IMG/VR virus record: IMGVR_UViG_3300020182_000147
Location: 1-27,950 of that record
Length of the DNA stretch: 27,950 bases
Direction: 5' to 3' (one strand)
Source of the DNA: a virus
Below, in pieces: positions 7,036 to 15,062 of the stretch. The number at the start of each line of letters is the position of its first letter. The first letter of the stretch is position 1. Both the position numbers and the translations under genes were made by a program. The notes beneath the pieces were generated by a model. It worked only from the letters and a program-made list of their open reading frames with translations, did no database searches and had not been told where the DNA came from.

Positions 7036-7040
7036 TATTT

Positions 7041-7048
7041 TATTTATA
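7041..7048 (-). promoter_or_regulatory. Consensus T4 late promoter box upstream of the structured region
   Basis: The minus strand reads TATAAATA, the exact T4 late -10 octamer. It lies between the end of the gp51-like frame (7069) and the helix-rich region, and nothing with a credible coding start follows it until the nuclease at 6362. The surrounding DNA is very AT-rich, so chance occurrence is possible. Confidence 0.55.
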
Positions 7049-7068
7049 TATTAGTTTTATATTAGATG

Positions 7069-7299
7069 TTAAAGTATTGGCATTCCTGCTTGTTTACTAA
7101 GTTCGAAATTGCCCTCAACGATTGATGTAATATGAGATATATGATTCGCTTCCATATCATATAATTCTGATATACTTACTCCTCCTCTCATATACCATGT
7201 TAACTTTAACATATCCTTATGAAACTTGTCAAGCTCTTTTTCATATTTTTCTGATTTTTGTTGTATTTCTTGCTGACTTGCTGATACTAGCCAGCTTCT
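7069..7299 (-). CDS. 51: gp51-like frame expressed as a -1 frameshift extension of gp26
   Basis: Directly after gp26, in the -1 frame, there is a 76-residue open frame, RSWLVSASQQE onwards, ending in QAGMPIL. It has no ATG, GTG or TTG before its middle; the first ATG would give only 49 residues and lacks a properly spaced ribosome site. The frame is coherent: a charged helix (EKYEKELDKFHKDM), then LTWYMRGGVSISELYDM, then a second helix. This WYMRGG pattern fits the small protein that follows gp26 in marine T4-like phages, in the place of gp51, the baseplate hub assembly catalyst. A T-TTT-TTA site at 7305-7299 joins it to gp26, giving a fusion of about 352 residues. The gp51 name rests on position and memory of the motif. 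Confidence 0.6.
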   Translation of the reverse strand, partial: RSWLVSASQQEIQQKSEKYEKELDKFHKDMLKLTWYMRGGVSISELYDMEANHISHITSIVEGNFELSKQAGMPIL

Positions 7300-8126
7300 A
7301 AAAAATTTATAGGATTAATCTCCAGATAAACTTCATCTACACTATCGCAACTTCCACACTTGAATTGCATTTTGTTTATGTTTTCGGGTTTTACAGCAAT
7401 TTTTTCAATTGCTTTATTCAATTCTTGTACTACGTTTGTCGGTACATTTTGTAGAAACTCGGATATCATCATAGTATCTGTTACTATAGCATCAGGTGAT
7501 TCGATTCTACTAATGGCATTTGCAAGCATATCAACATTGAATGTTGCAATTTTTTTAAAACTGGTATAAAATTTACTTGCGATATCCATGTCTGGAGTAT
7601 CATCATCTACTTTTTGTAAATTTTGTACGATTTTTTTCTGTTCTAAATCTATTAGAGCCATACGTGTTACATTTTCTAATGTTGGTGGTCTAATATGAAT
7701 ATTAACATCTTCGAAAAGAATTGGATCTATATAGTCTACACTAGGAAAACGATTGAGTATTTCATTAACATCTATTTTGTATTCTGCGATTTCTTTGCAG
7801 TTTTCACAAGTATGTTCATGTGTCAGATCATTTCCGTATGTAGCATATTGAATTGCCAAGAATAATGCTTCTATATCAATATTACATAATTGCATAGGAT
7901 CGCCAACAGTCGGCACACAACTTTCGATAACACTTTTAATTGCTTCTCCATTAAGTAACGCTTCTGGATTTCTTAGTGAAATTTCATCAATAGCAGACAT
8001 TGCACTAACTCCTACTTCATCAAGCAATGTTGTTTTTAATTCTGGATTGAATTTTCCACCAGTTGGCAATGTGACATATATTTTTGGTTTTCTAAAATAT
8101 TTAATTAATGGATTTTCTTGATTCAT
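7287..8126 (-). CDS. 26: Baseplate hub protein gp26-like
   Basis: This 279-residue protein matches the T4 gp26/baseplate family of marine phages: NPLIKYFRKPKIYVTLPTGG at the N terminus, SAMSAIDEI, then ESCVPTV and IQYATYGN, followed by a zinc-binding pair HTCENC. A second cysteine pair, KCGSC, lies near the C terminus. I chose the ATG at 8126, with AAAGGAAA as ribosome site; the frame is open further upstream, but nothing supports a start there. In T4, gp26 acts in hub assembly and is followed by gp51. Here the gene ends at a slippery site that continues into a gp51-like frame. A late-type box (AATAAATA) and other similar boxes lie upstream on the minus strand. Confidence 0.8.
   Translation of the reverse strand: MNQENPLIKYFRKPKIYVTLPTGGKFNPELKTTLLDEVGVSAMSAIDEISLRNPEALLNGEAIKSVIESCVPTVGDPMQLCNIDIEALFLAIQYATYGNDLTHEHTCENCKEIAEYKIDVNEILNRFPSVDYIDPILFEDVNIHIRPPTLENVTRMALIDLEQKKIVQNLQKVDDDTPDMDIASKFYTSFKKIATFNVDMLANAISRIESPDAIVTDTMMISEFLQNVPTNVVQELNKAIEKIAVKPENINKMQFKCGSCDSVDEVYLEINPINFLEAG
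7299..7305 (-). promoter_or_regulatory. Putative -1 programmed ribosomal frameshift site (T TTT TTA)
   Basis: In the gp26 frame the codons AAT TTT TTA form the X XXY YYZ heptamer T-TTT-TTA, four codons before the gp26 stop. Slipping back one base leads exactly into the start-less gp51-like frame (AGA AGC TGG). A small stem, GCTGG with TCAGC, begins three bases downstream, and a Shine-Dalgarno-like GGAG lies 14 bases upstream, an arrangement like the dnaX signal. Confidence 0.65.
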
Positions 8127-8144
8127 TGTATTTCCTTTGCTGAT

Positions 8145-8153
8145 GATAAATAC
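8145..8153 (+). promoter_or_regulatory. Late promoter box for the large virion protein gene
   Basis: GATAAATAC, identical to the boxes before gp13 and the fibre gene. It lies 78 bases upstream of the ATG at 8231. Confidence 0.6.
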
Positions 8154-8164
8154 ATTTGATAAGT

Positions 8165-8173
8165 TATTTATTA
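8165..8173 (-). promoter_or_regulatory. Late-like box for gp26
   Basis: The minus strand reads TAATAAATA, one step from the T4 late octamer, about 40 bases upstream of the gp26 ATG. It fires towards the plus-strand box at 8145-8153, so the two promoters share a start region. Confidence 0.4.
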
Positions 8174-8230
8174 TAATAGTATTTAACACTATTATTATAT
8201 GCTAATATAACTAAAAAAGAGAGAAAGTTT

Positions 8231-10300
8231 ATGGCAGAAGACGTATTTATTTCAGGTTTGGGTCCAGGTGTACCACAATGGAGCAATGAAGCAACACAGC
8301 GTCAGGTGCTAAATGCGCTAAATTCTGGATTTAGCAGTAATACTGATATCAATCGGCAGATAATGCAAGCATTATCTAGTTTATCAAGAGATGAAGCTGG
8401 ATCAGCAGCCAAACTTTCTGAGCTATTGAATGGAATCAAAAATACTGAAACTACAATAAAAAAAGGTAATGCAACTGATGCAGTTAATGCTAACACAAAT
8501 AAAAAACAAACTGGATTTCTTAAATCACTAACTAATATATTAAGTGACACAAATAGAACTGCTAAAAGACAATTAGATATTACTAAGCGTATAGCAGATT
8601 ATGAAAAGCAAGGACTGACAACTTCCGAAGCAAATTTACGTGCTAACATTGAATCTTCTGCAAACGATATGGGTTCTTTGTGGGGCGATGTTAAAACAGT
8701 GCTCGCCGGTGTTGCGGCGGCTGTGGGCGTTGTTTCAACTGCAAATACCAAAACAATTGCAGGCGCCACAAATAGGTTTAATCTAGCACAAGAAATGAGA
8801 CAATCGGGTTTACTCGCAGGCATGGATTCCGCAGGAGCGGGTTTATTAGGATTATCAAAAACTATATCACGTTCTAATTTTACTTTTGGCGAAGCAGCAG
8901 ATTTCACAAGACAATTTTCTCAAGCAGTCGGTATTACTGGGGTTAAGGCATCGATGCAGTTTGCTAATACTTTGGCAAAATCAGGCGAAGGCAATTCTGA
9001 CATGATGCAACGCTTTGGTATGGAGTTTAGTGAGGTTGCTGAAATTGCAGGAACATATATGGAATCTGTGCGGTCAATTGGACAATTAGATAAATTATCA
9101 GATAACCAAATGCGCATGGGCATGGATAATTTTATGGACACTGTGGTTTCCACTTCAAATGTTATGAAAATAAATCTGCAAGATGCTGCTAATATGATTT
9201 CTGAAACGTTAAAACAAGACCAATTTGCATCGCAACTGGCACTAATGGAACCTGCAATGCGAAAAAACGTAGAAGCAATGGTTGGACGTTTTGGTGGTGA
9301 GGGGACTATATTAGGTTCAGGTATTGCAACTGCTATGGCTGCGGGTAGTACACAGGACTTTTTACAGACAGATGTTGCGCAGCAGTTACAAGGTGATGTA
9401 ATTGGTCAAAAACTTTTACCCCTTATAACACAAATGGCAGAGACTGCTAGAACACAAGGACCAGACGCTGCAAATGCATTATATGCAAACATGGGACCAC
9501 AATTTGAGTCGATAATACAATTTGCAAGAGAAAATAAAGCATTGGTAAATTTAGATGAAGGCATGGCACGCGCTCTCATTACGCAATTAGCAACAATGGG
9601 ACAGACAATTGCGGACGCTGACAAAGGTACAGTAGAAACATCGACCGAAGATAAAGCAATAGTTTCCTTGATTGAAGCACAAAGATTTGCTAAAATTGCC
9701 TCAGAGGCAACTGAGACACTAGTGTTGAGTGCCGCTGATTTAGGTACAACATTAAATCAGTTCGTAGAATCATCATTGATATTAACACGTGAAACTGCAA
9801 CGTTAGCTGCAGCGACATCTTCATTTACTGGCGGTGTTCGAAAATTCGAATTAAGTCTTGGTACAATAGCGAATATGACACTGGCTGGAGGAGCTCAAGC
9901 CGCTCAAATGCAGGTTCCCGCGATTGCAGGCGTAGCCCTTGAAGAAGGCCAGGACGTGGCTGCTTCGTTCCAACTACAACATCAAACCAGAGAGAACGGC
10001 GGTATGGGTGTTTCCGCTACAGAGACACGTAAACTGGAACAATTAGAAGCGGTACAGAGAGTAATTGAACTAGCGGATCATGATCTTACAGCGGCGATAG
10101 CAGTAATGCAAGACCAAATACTGAAGGCAGAAGATAAGCATAAAATGGCAGCGGCGATGAAAGAAGCTTTGACCGACAAGATGAAAGATGATTATTTACT
10201 TCTACCTAAATGGTTTAATAGTGATGAAACAAAACAACATAACGCAGGAATTGATTCATTAGTACAAAGTATCAAAGACCTAGTGAATCGATTGAACTAA
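8231..10300 (+). CDS. Large helical virion protein, possibly tape-measure-like
   Basis: This 689-residue protein is almost entirely predicted alpha-helix, rich in alanine, glutamine, methionine and serine. It has a hydrophobic segment near residues 155-172 (VKTVLAGVAAAVGVVSTA), and long amphipathic stretches on both sides. There is no signal peptide or catalytic motif. This composition, with a membrane-like patch in a helical rod, is common in tail tape-measure proteins, and the gene lies beside the hub gene gp26, with the portal gene next. In T4 the tape measure is gp29 (590 residues), but I see no direct motif match, so the identity is an inference. The start has GAGAGAAAG seven bases upstream, and a late box lies at 8145. 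Confidence 0.5.
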   Translation: MAEDVFISGLGPGVPQWSNEATQRQVLNALNSGFSSNTDINRQIMQALSSLSRDEAGSAAKLSELLNGIKNTETTIKKGNATDAVNANTNKKQTGFLKSLTNILSDTNRTAKRQLDITKRIADYEKQGLTTSEANLRANIESSANDMGSLWGDVKTVLAGVAAAVGVVSTANTKTIAGATNRFNLAQEMRQSGLLAGMDSAGAGLLGLSKTISRSNFTFGEAADFTRQFSQAVGITGVKASMQFANTLAKSGEGNSDMMQRFGMEFSEVAEIAGTYMESVRSIGQLDKLSDNQMRMGMDNFMDTVVSTSNVMKINLQDAANMISETLKQDQFASQLALMEPAMRKNVEAMVGRFGGEGTILGSGIATAMAAGSTQDFLQTDVAQQLQGDVIGQKLLPLITQMAETARTQGPDAANALYANMGPQFESIIQFARENKALVNLDEGMARALITQLATMGQTIADADKGTVETSTEDKAIVSLIEAQRFAKIASEATETLVLSAADLGTTLNQFVESSLILTRETATLAAATSSFTGGVRKFELSLGTIANMTLAGGAQAAQMQVPAIAGVALEEGQDVAASFQLQHQTRENGGMGVSATETRKLEQLEAVQRVIELADHDLTAAIAVMQDQILKAEDKHKMAAAMKEALTDKMKDDYLLLPKWFNSDETKQHNAGIDSLVQSIKDLVNRLN

Positions 10301-10326
10301 TAAAAACGTAATAAATTAATATTATA

Positions 10327-10355
10327 TTGACAAATGTTAAATAATATGTTAGTAT
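10327..10355 (+). promoter_or_regulatory. Sigma70-like promoter for gp20
   Basis: TTGACA (10327-10332), a 17-base spacer and TAGTAT (10350-10355), just before the portal gene at 10376. The -10 element is imperfect. Confidence 0.5.
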
Positions 10356-10375
10356 AAGACTTATAGGAATTAAAG

Positions 10376-12055
10376 ATGGCAACTTGGAAAAAATATTTTA
10401 AAACGTATGATGGTTTACCGCAGCGGTCACCGAGTACAAACACTGATAATGGAAGTGAAGCGTCTAATAAACGTTATAGTAGTTGGTTACCTGAAGTTTA
10501 TCAAGGGCAGCCCAATCGTGTTCAGCGGTATGGCCAATATGATCAAATGGATTTAGATAGTGAAGTAAATGCAGCACTTGATATTATTGCTGAGTTTTCT
10601 ACATTAAAAGATGAACAGAATAAAATTCCGTTTGAAATAAACTACAATGAAGAACCTACCGAAAGTGAAAGCGATATTATTAGTCGTACACTTAAACAAT
10701 GGGTTAGCCTTAACAAATTAAACAAACGTATATTTCGCATTTTTAGAAATGCTATAAAATATGGCGACCAAATGTTTGTCAGAGACCCAGAAACATATCA
10801 ATTATACTGGGTTGATCCTGCAAAAGTTGATAAAGTAATTGTCAATGAAGGTAAGGGCAAGAAAGTAGAAGCATACTATATTAAAGATATGGATATTAAC
10901 ATTGAAAGTATGAATGTTACTGCGGACCAAAGTAAACTAACAAATCATGGTGTGGGCTCAATGGGCGCACCATCATTAAATGGCAATACAATGCAGGGTT
11001 ATAGTAGTGGCGCTGGTGCACGACATGCGAATGAGCAAAAATCTACTCCTGTTGATGCTAATCATGTTATTCATATTTCACTGAGTGAAGGGGTTGATGG
11101 TTTTTGGCCTTTCGGTAATTCAATACTAGAGCCAATTTTTAAAGTATATAAACAAAAAGAGTTACTAGAAGATGCTATATTAATATATCGTGTACAACGT
11201 GCGCCGGAACGCCGTGTATTCTATATTGATGTTGGTTCAATGCCAACACATAAAGCCCGCGCACATTTAGAACGTATTAAAGGTGAAATACATCAAAGAC
11301 GTATTCCATCTAAGACTGGCGGCGGGCAAAATATTACTGATAGTGCATATAATCCTTTGTCAATAATGGAAGATTATTTCTTTGCACAAACTGCGGAAGG
11401 CCGTGGATCCAAAGTTGAAACTCTTCCTGGTGGAGAAAACTTAGGACAGATTGATGATTTGAAATATTTCAATGATAAGTTAATGCGTGGATTGCGTGTA
11501 CCTACATCATATCTTGGTCAAGGCGGGGATAGTGGAATTTACAATGATGGCCGTGTTGGTACTGCAATGATTGAAGAATTTAGATTTACTAAGTTCTGTG
11601 AGCGTATACAATCATTACTTATTGACGATTTTGATAGAGAATTTAAAATGTTTCTAAAGCATCGTGGTGTTCAAGTAGAAAGTTCATTATTCAATATAAA
11701 ATTCAATGAACCACAAAACTTCGGTAAATTCCGTCAGTCTGAAGTTGACGCAGTTGCAATGAATGTATTTTCTAGTATTGAAGGTGCTGATTACATCAGT
11801 AAGAGATTTGCACTTGAGCGTTTCTTGGGATTATCCAAAGATGAAATCTTAGAAAATGAGCGTATGTGGCGTGAAGAGAATGATATTAGTTCTAATAATG
11901 AAGAAAACTTTGGTATGAAAGATATTGGCTCAGCGCCATCAGATTCAGATTTCACAGGAAATGATTTTGATTTTGATGAAACTGATAAAGATGATACAGA
12001 AGATAGTTCAGTTATAGATGGCTCAGAAAATGCAGAAACGGATGAGGAAGTATAA
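10376..12055 (+). CDS. 20: Portal vertex protein gp20
   Basis: This is the portal ring through which DNA enters and leaves the head; it also nucleates prohead assembly. The N-terminal region with QYDQMDLDSEVNAALDIIAE, then the IFRNAIKYGDQMFVRDP and QLYWVDPAKVDKV segments, and the central GFWPFGNSILEPIFKVYKQ are typical of T4-like gp20. QRIPSKTGGG-type sequence (HQRRIPSKTGG) and TLPGGENLGQIDDLKYFNDKL follow, as in marine relatives. The length of 559 residues compares with 524 in T4; the extra is an acidic, disordered tail (about 60 residues rich in D, E and S). The ATG at 10376 follows AGGAATTAAAG. It is the first gene of the head module and is followed by a small ORF 8 bases downstream. Confidence 0.93.
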   Translation: MATWKKYFKTYDGLPQRSPSTNTDNGSEASNKRYSSWLPEVYQGQPNRVQRYGQYDQMDLDSEVNAALDIIAEFSTLKDEQNKIPFEINYNEEPTESESDIISRTLKQWVSLNKLNKRIFRIFRNAIKYGDQMFVRDPETYQLYWVDPAKVDKVIVNEGKGKKVEAYYIKDMDINIESMNVTADQSKLTNHGVGSMGAPSLNGNTMQGYSSGAGARHANEQKSTPVDANHVIHISLSEGVDGFWPFGNSILEPIFKVYKQKELLEDAILIYRVQRAPERRVFYIDVGSMPTHKARAHLERIKGEIHQRRIPSKTGGGQNITDSAYNPLSIMEDYFFAQTAEGRGSKVETLPGGENLGQIDDLKYFNDKLMRGLRVPTSYLGQGGDSGIYNDGRVGTAMIEEFRFTKFCERIQSLLIDDFDREFKMFLKHRGVQVESSLFNIKFNEPQNFGKFRQSEVDAVAMNVFSSIEGADYISKRFALERFLGLSKDEILENERMWREENDISSNNEENFGMKDIGSAPSDSDFTGNDFDFDETDKDDTEDSSVIDGSENAETDEEV

Positions 12056-12059
12056 ATAC
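12051..12059 (+). promoter_or_regulatory. Late-type box overlapping the gp20 stop codon
   Basis: TATAAATAC overlaps the gp20 stop. The next ATG is at 12064, so a transcript from this box would start at or just after that ATG, giving a leaderless mRNA or none for that gene. Confidence 0.35.
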
Positions 12060-12063
12060 TAAT

Positions 12064-12279
12064 ATGAGATATTCAGAATTAAAAGAAAATTATGATCCCG
12101 CCGAAGATAAGTCGGTAGTTGCAAGTTTAGACGATACCAGAAAGGTTCGTTTGACTTTACGCCATTTATCTAAACTTAGAAAAATTAGAGATTATCGTAA
12201 TTATGAAAAAAGTTTAAAGAGTGAACAACTAAAAACACAATATGGCGGTTCAGCAGATTCATCTACTGCAGAGATGTAA
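12064..12279 (+). CDS. Small conserved head-module protein (71 aa)
   Basis: The gene lies between the portal and the acidic core gene, where marine T4-like phages carry small prohead proteins. The protein is basic and helical in its middle: VRLTLRHLSKLRKIRDYRNYE, then LKTQYGG near the end. I recall similar LRKxR and QYG segments in marine T4-like phages after gp20, but cannot say whether it corresponds to T4 gp67, gp68 or neither. The start at 12064 has no good ribosome site of its own and lies 8 bases after the gp20 stop, so it is probably translated by ribosomes ending gp20. A terminator follows at 12348. Confidence 0.65.
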   Translation: MRYSELKENYDPAEDKSVVASLDDTRKVRLTLRHLSKLRKIRDYRNYEKSLKSEQLKTQYGGSADSSTAEM

Positions 12280-12347
12280 AATATATTTAATATTTTAATT
12301 ATATTGTATGTTTTAACTATACGAAGTGAACTAAATATCTCTACGAC

Positions 12348-12378
12348 AAAAAAAACGGCTAAAAATAGCCGTTTTTTT
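12348..12378 (+). terminator. Intrinsic terminator after the gp20 unit
   Basis: CGGCTA (12356-12361) pairs with TAGCCG (12366-12371) around an AAAA loop. An A run before and a T run after extend the stem, so it could work in both directions. Confidence 0.85.
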
Positions 12379-12407
12379 GCTATTTCCTAAACAATTAAAA
12401 ATTTACT

Positions 12408-12416
12408 TATAAATAC
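12408..12416 (+). promoter_or_regulatory. Consensus late promoter for the gp67-gp21-gp22-gp23 unit
   Basis: TATAAATAC, the exact T4 late octamer followed by C. It sits between the terminator and the gp67-like gene, with a leader of about 70 bases that contains a small stem, CCTTGCCAC with GTGGC-like bases downstream. Confidence 0.8.
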
Positions 12417-12492
12417 TTTTGAAACAAGAGTGTTTCTACAACCTTGCCACTATTATTTTGGCGTGGCTTTAACTTAGATAAGGAGACATAAT

Positions 12493-13284
12493 ATGTCAAG
12501 AAGCAAACTAGAACAAGTACTAGAACTTCTTATCAACGAAGAACGTGCAGCAGCAGAAGAGCTACTACATGATTTCATCGTAGAGAACGCTCGTCAAATC
12601 CACGAGGAACTTTTGAACGAAAGTGATGAAGTTGTAGAAGAAGACCTTGAGGATCTAGATGAGTCAGAAGAAGAAGAACTAGAAGAAGGTGAACTTTCAC
12701 TAGAAGCAGACAGTGATACAGAAGAATTAGAATCAGATGCAGAAGAAATCGAATCAGAAGAATTTTATGATGAAGATGAGATGGAAGATGATGAAGCATT
12801 AGATGACCTAGAAATGGGCGACAATGAAGGTGATTCAGACGACGATGTAGAAACCCGCGTAGATGATTTAGAAACAGCACTAGCAGACCTAGAAGCAGAA
12901 TTTGAAAAAATTATGGCAGGTGATGACTCAGATGAAGATGATGACATGGACATGGAAGATGATTCAGATGAAGACATGGACGAATCATTCGAACTAGAAC
13001 TAGAAGAATCAGACGATGAAGACTTAGAAGAGTCAGTAGACGATGAAGAGTTGAACGAATATGTTACACCGGTATCAGCATCAGAAGGTGATGATGGCGA
13101 TAACGTAGCATCAACAGTCAATGCAAACGCAAAGCGTCCAGGCGATGATTCAAGTGCAGCACCAGTAAAAACAAATGATGGCAACACATCAGGCGGCACA
13201 GGTGAAGCAGCAAAAGATATGAATACAGGCAACGTTAATGTGTCAGGTAATAAATCTGCACCGGCAATGAAACCTGCAAAGTAA
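12493..13284 (+). CDS. 67: Acidic prohead core protein, gp67-like
   Basis: The N terminus (LEQVLELLINEERAAAEELL and then NARQIHEELL) aligns with the start of T4 gp67 (LIEAIKSNDLVAARKLF and then the following helix). The rest is an extreme run of aspartate and glutamate, with a short coiled-coil DDVETRVDDLETALADLEAEF near residues 117-137 and a neutral tail rich in S, N, G and A ending in PAMKPAK. T4 gp67 has only 80 residues, so this one, at 263, is greatly extended. It would be an internal scaffold component of the prohead, cut by gp21 during maturation (known for T4). AAGGAGAC precedes the ATG. The acidic block contains many EL/LE pairs that could be protease sites. Confidence 0.75.
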   Translation: MSRSKLEQVLELLINEERAAAEELLHDFIVENARQIHEELLNESDEVVEEDLEDLDESEEEELEEGELSLEADSDTEELESDAEEIESEEFYDEDEMEDDEALDDLEMGDNEGDSDDDVETRVDDLETALADLEAEFEKIMAGDDSDEDDDMDMEDDSDEDMDESFELELEESDDEDLEESVDDEELNEYVTPVSASEGDDGDNVASTVNANAKRPGDDSSAAPVKTNDGNTSGGTGEAAKDMNTGNVNVSGNKSAPAMKPAK

Positions 13285-13308
13285 TCCACAGAGATCAGGA
13301 GAAATACA

Positions 13309-13938
13309 ATGACAATACTTATTGAAACACTATCTCATAATCAAGCGGGCGTGCAATCACGCATCGTTGAGAATGAAAATGGTGAAAAGAGTATGTTCAT
13401 GGAAGGTATTTTCGTCCAAGGCGGCGTTAAAAATGCTAACCAACGTGTTTATCCAGTTTCTGAAATCTCAAGAGCAGTGGAAAGTGTTCAGAAGAAAATT
13501 TCTGAAGGCTTTCCAGTTCTTGGAGAATGTGATCACCCACCAGAGTTAACAGTAAATGTTGACCGTGTATCTCATATGATTGAGAACATGTGGATGGATG
13601 GTCCCAACGGCTATGGCAAATTGAAAATTGTTCCTACACCCATGGGTAACATCATTAGAACATTAATCGAATCAGGCGCCACATTAGGTGTCTCATCAAG
13701 AGGTTCTGGTGAAGTTGATAACAGTGGAAATGTGAAAAACTTCGAAATTGTCACAGTAGATATCGTAGCGCAACCAAGTGCACCTGAGGCGTACCCAAAG
13801 GCGATCTACGAGGGATTGATGAACATGAAAGGCGGTTACCAAGCATGGAAACTCGCACAACATGCACACAGTGATAAGGCTGCGCAACAGCACTTATCAG
13901 AACAAATAGTTAAATTCATTCGTGAATTGAAACTTTAA
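13309..13938 (+). CDS. 21: Prohead core scaffold and protease gp21
   Basis: This is the serine protease that degrades the scaffold and trims the capsid protein during head maturation. The active-site histidine lies in GECDHPP (H76) and the serine in LGVSSRGSG (S129/S130), as in the U9/S78-like prohead proteases; VTVDIVAQPSAP follows with a conserved aspartate. The segment NANQRVYP is also typical. The length is 209 residues, close to T4 gp21 (212). The ribosome site AGGAGAAA precedes the ATG at 13309. The gene sits between the gp67-like and gp22 genes, as in T4-type order. Confidence 0.93.
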   Translation: MTILIETLSHNQAGVQSRIVENENGEKSMFMEGIFVQGGVKNANQRVYPVSEISRAVESVQKKISEGFPVLGECDHPPELTVNVDRVSHMIENMWMDGPNGYGKLKIVPTPMGNIIRTLIESGATLGVSSRGSGEVDNSGNVKNFEIVTVDIVAQPSAPEAYPKAIYEGLMNMKGGYQAWKLAQHAHSDKAAQQHLSEQIVKFIRELKL

Positions 13939-13952
13939 CAGGAGAAGCAACA

Positions 13953-15062
13953 ATGGCAAACGAAATCCTTGCTAACCTTCTAGAGTCTGGCGCATTATCC
14001 GAAGAGGCTGGTGCCGCTATTACAGAGGCTATGGAAGCAAAACTAAATGAAGCAAGAGAGGAAATTACAGCCGAGTTGCGTGAAGAGTTCGCTCAAAAAT
14101 TCGAACATGATAAAGGTGTTATCGTTGAAGCTATGGATAATATGTTGGAAACAGCAATCCGTGCTGAGATGGAAGAATTTAAAACTGACCGCGAATCTCT
14201 AATCGCAGAACGAGTTGCGTATAAGAAAGCAATTTCTGAACACGCTAAAATCCTTGAAAAATTCATTACTTCTCAACTTGCAACCGAAGTCAAAGAACTA
14301 CGTGATGACCGTACAAAAGTAGCAGAAAATTTAGATAAAACTAAAGAGTTTGTTACAAAACAACTTGCACGTGAATTAGCAGAGTTCCATAACGACAAGC
14401 GTGAATTAGTAGAAACTAAAGTACGCATGGTAGCAGAAGGCAAAGAACTTCTTTTGAAAACAAAAGAATCATTTGTTAAACGTTCAGCAGAGTTAGTAGA
14501 AAGTACAATTTCTAATGCTCTACGTTCAGAATTAACAGCATTAAAAGAAGACATCACTGCAGCCAAAGAAAACGAATTTGGTCGTAAGTTGTTTGAAGCA
14601 TTTGCTGGCGAATTCATGTCATCACAATTGAATGAGGGCACTGAAGTAGCAAAAATGAACGGCAAACTAAACGAATCTGCGCAAAAAGTTGCAGAACTAG
14701 AAGAAATGATTGCTGATAAAGAAGCAGCTATTACTGAAGCATCACGTAAGCAGCGTATAATGGAAGATCGTATGTCTCGTAAGACTGAGATGGATTCTCT
14801 ATTATCACCATTAGCAGGCGAGAAACGCAGAGTAATGTCTGACCTATTAGAATCAGTAAAAACTTCAAAACTAAAAACTGCTTTTAAGAAATATCTACCA
14901 GCAGTTTTAAATGAAAATGTTACTGCGCAAGCAGAAACAACAACCCTAACTGAAAGCAAAGTTACAGAACATACTGGTGACCGTGGAGTATCTGTTGATA
15001 CACGACAGACATCAAGTGACGATGCTAATATTGTTGTGCTAAAGAAATTAGCAGGACTATAA
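13953..15062 (+). CDS. 22: Prohead scaffold protein gp22
   Basis: This is the main scaffold on which gp23 assembles. The 369 residues are nearly all charged helix (long E/K/A/L coiled coil from residue 20 to about 285), with the segment MDSLLSPLAGEKRRVMSDLLESVKT near 285-310, like the C-terminal gp23-contact region of T4-like gp22. The length is greater than in T4 (269). AGGAGAAG precedes the ATG at 13953, 14 bases after gp21. It is followed by gp23 after 24 bases. Position between gp21 and gp23 makes the assignment firm despite low-complexity composition. Confidence 0.85.
   Translation: MANEILANLLESGALSEEAGAAITEAMEAKLNEAREEITAELREEFAQKFEHDKGVIVEAMDNMLETAIRAEMEEFKTDRESLIAERVAYKKAISEHAKILEKFITSQLATEVKELRDDRTKVAENLDKTKEFVTKQLARELAEFHNDKRELVETKVRMVAEGKELLLKTKESFVKRSAELVESTISNALRSELTALKEDITAAKENEFGRKLFEAFAGEFMSSQLNEGTEVAKMNGKLNESAQKVAELEEMIADKEAAITEASRKQRIMEDRMSRKTEMDSLLSPLAGEKRRVMSDLLESVKTSKLKTAFKKYLPAVLNENVTAQAETTTLTESKVTEHTGDRGVSVDTRQTSSDDANIVVLKKLAGL

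Noticed and set aside
6862-7065. Plus-strand open frame of 67 codons
   Set aside because: It starts at TTG without a ribosome site, overlaps the helix-rich region, and its C-terminal hydrophobic stretch comes only from AT-rich DNA.
12765-13289. Minus-strand serine-rich open frame opposite the acidic core gene
   Set aside because: Its runs of serine arise from antisense reading of GAT/GAA-rich codons.
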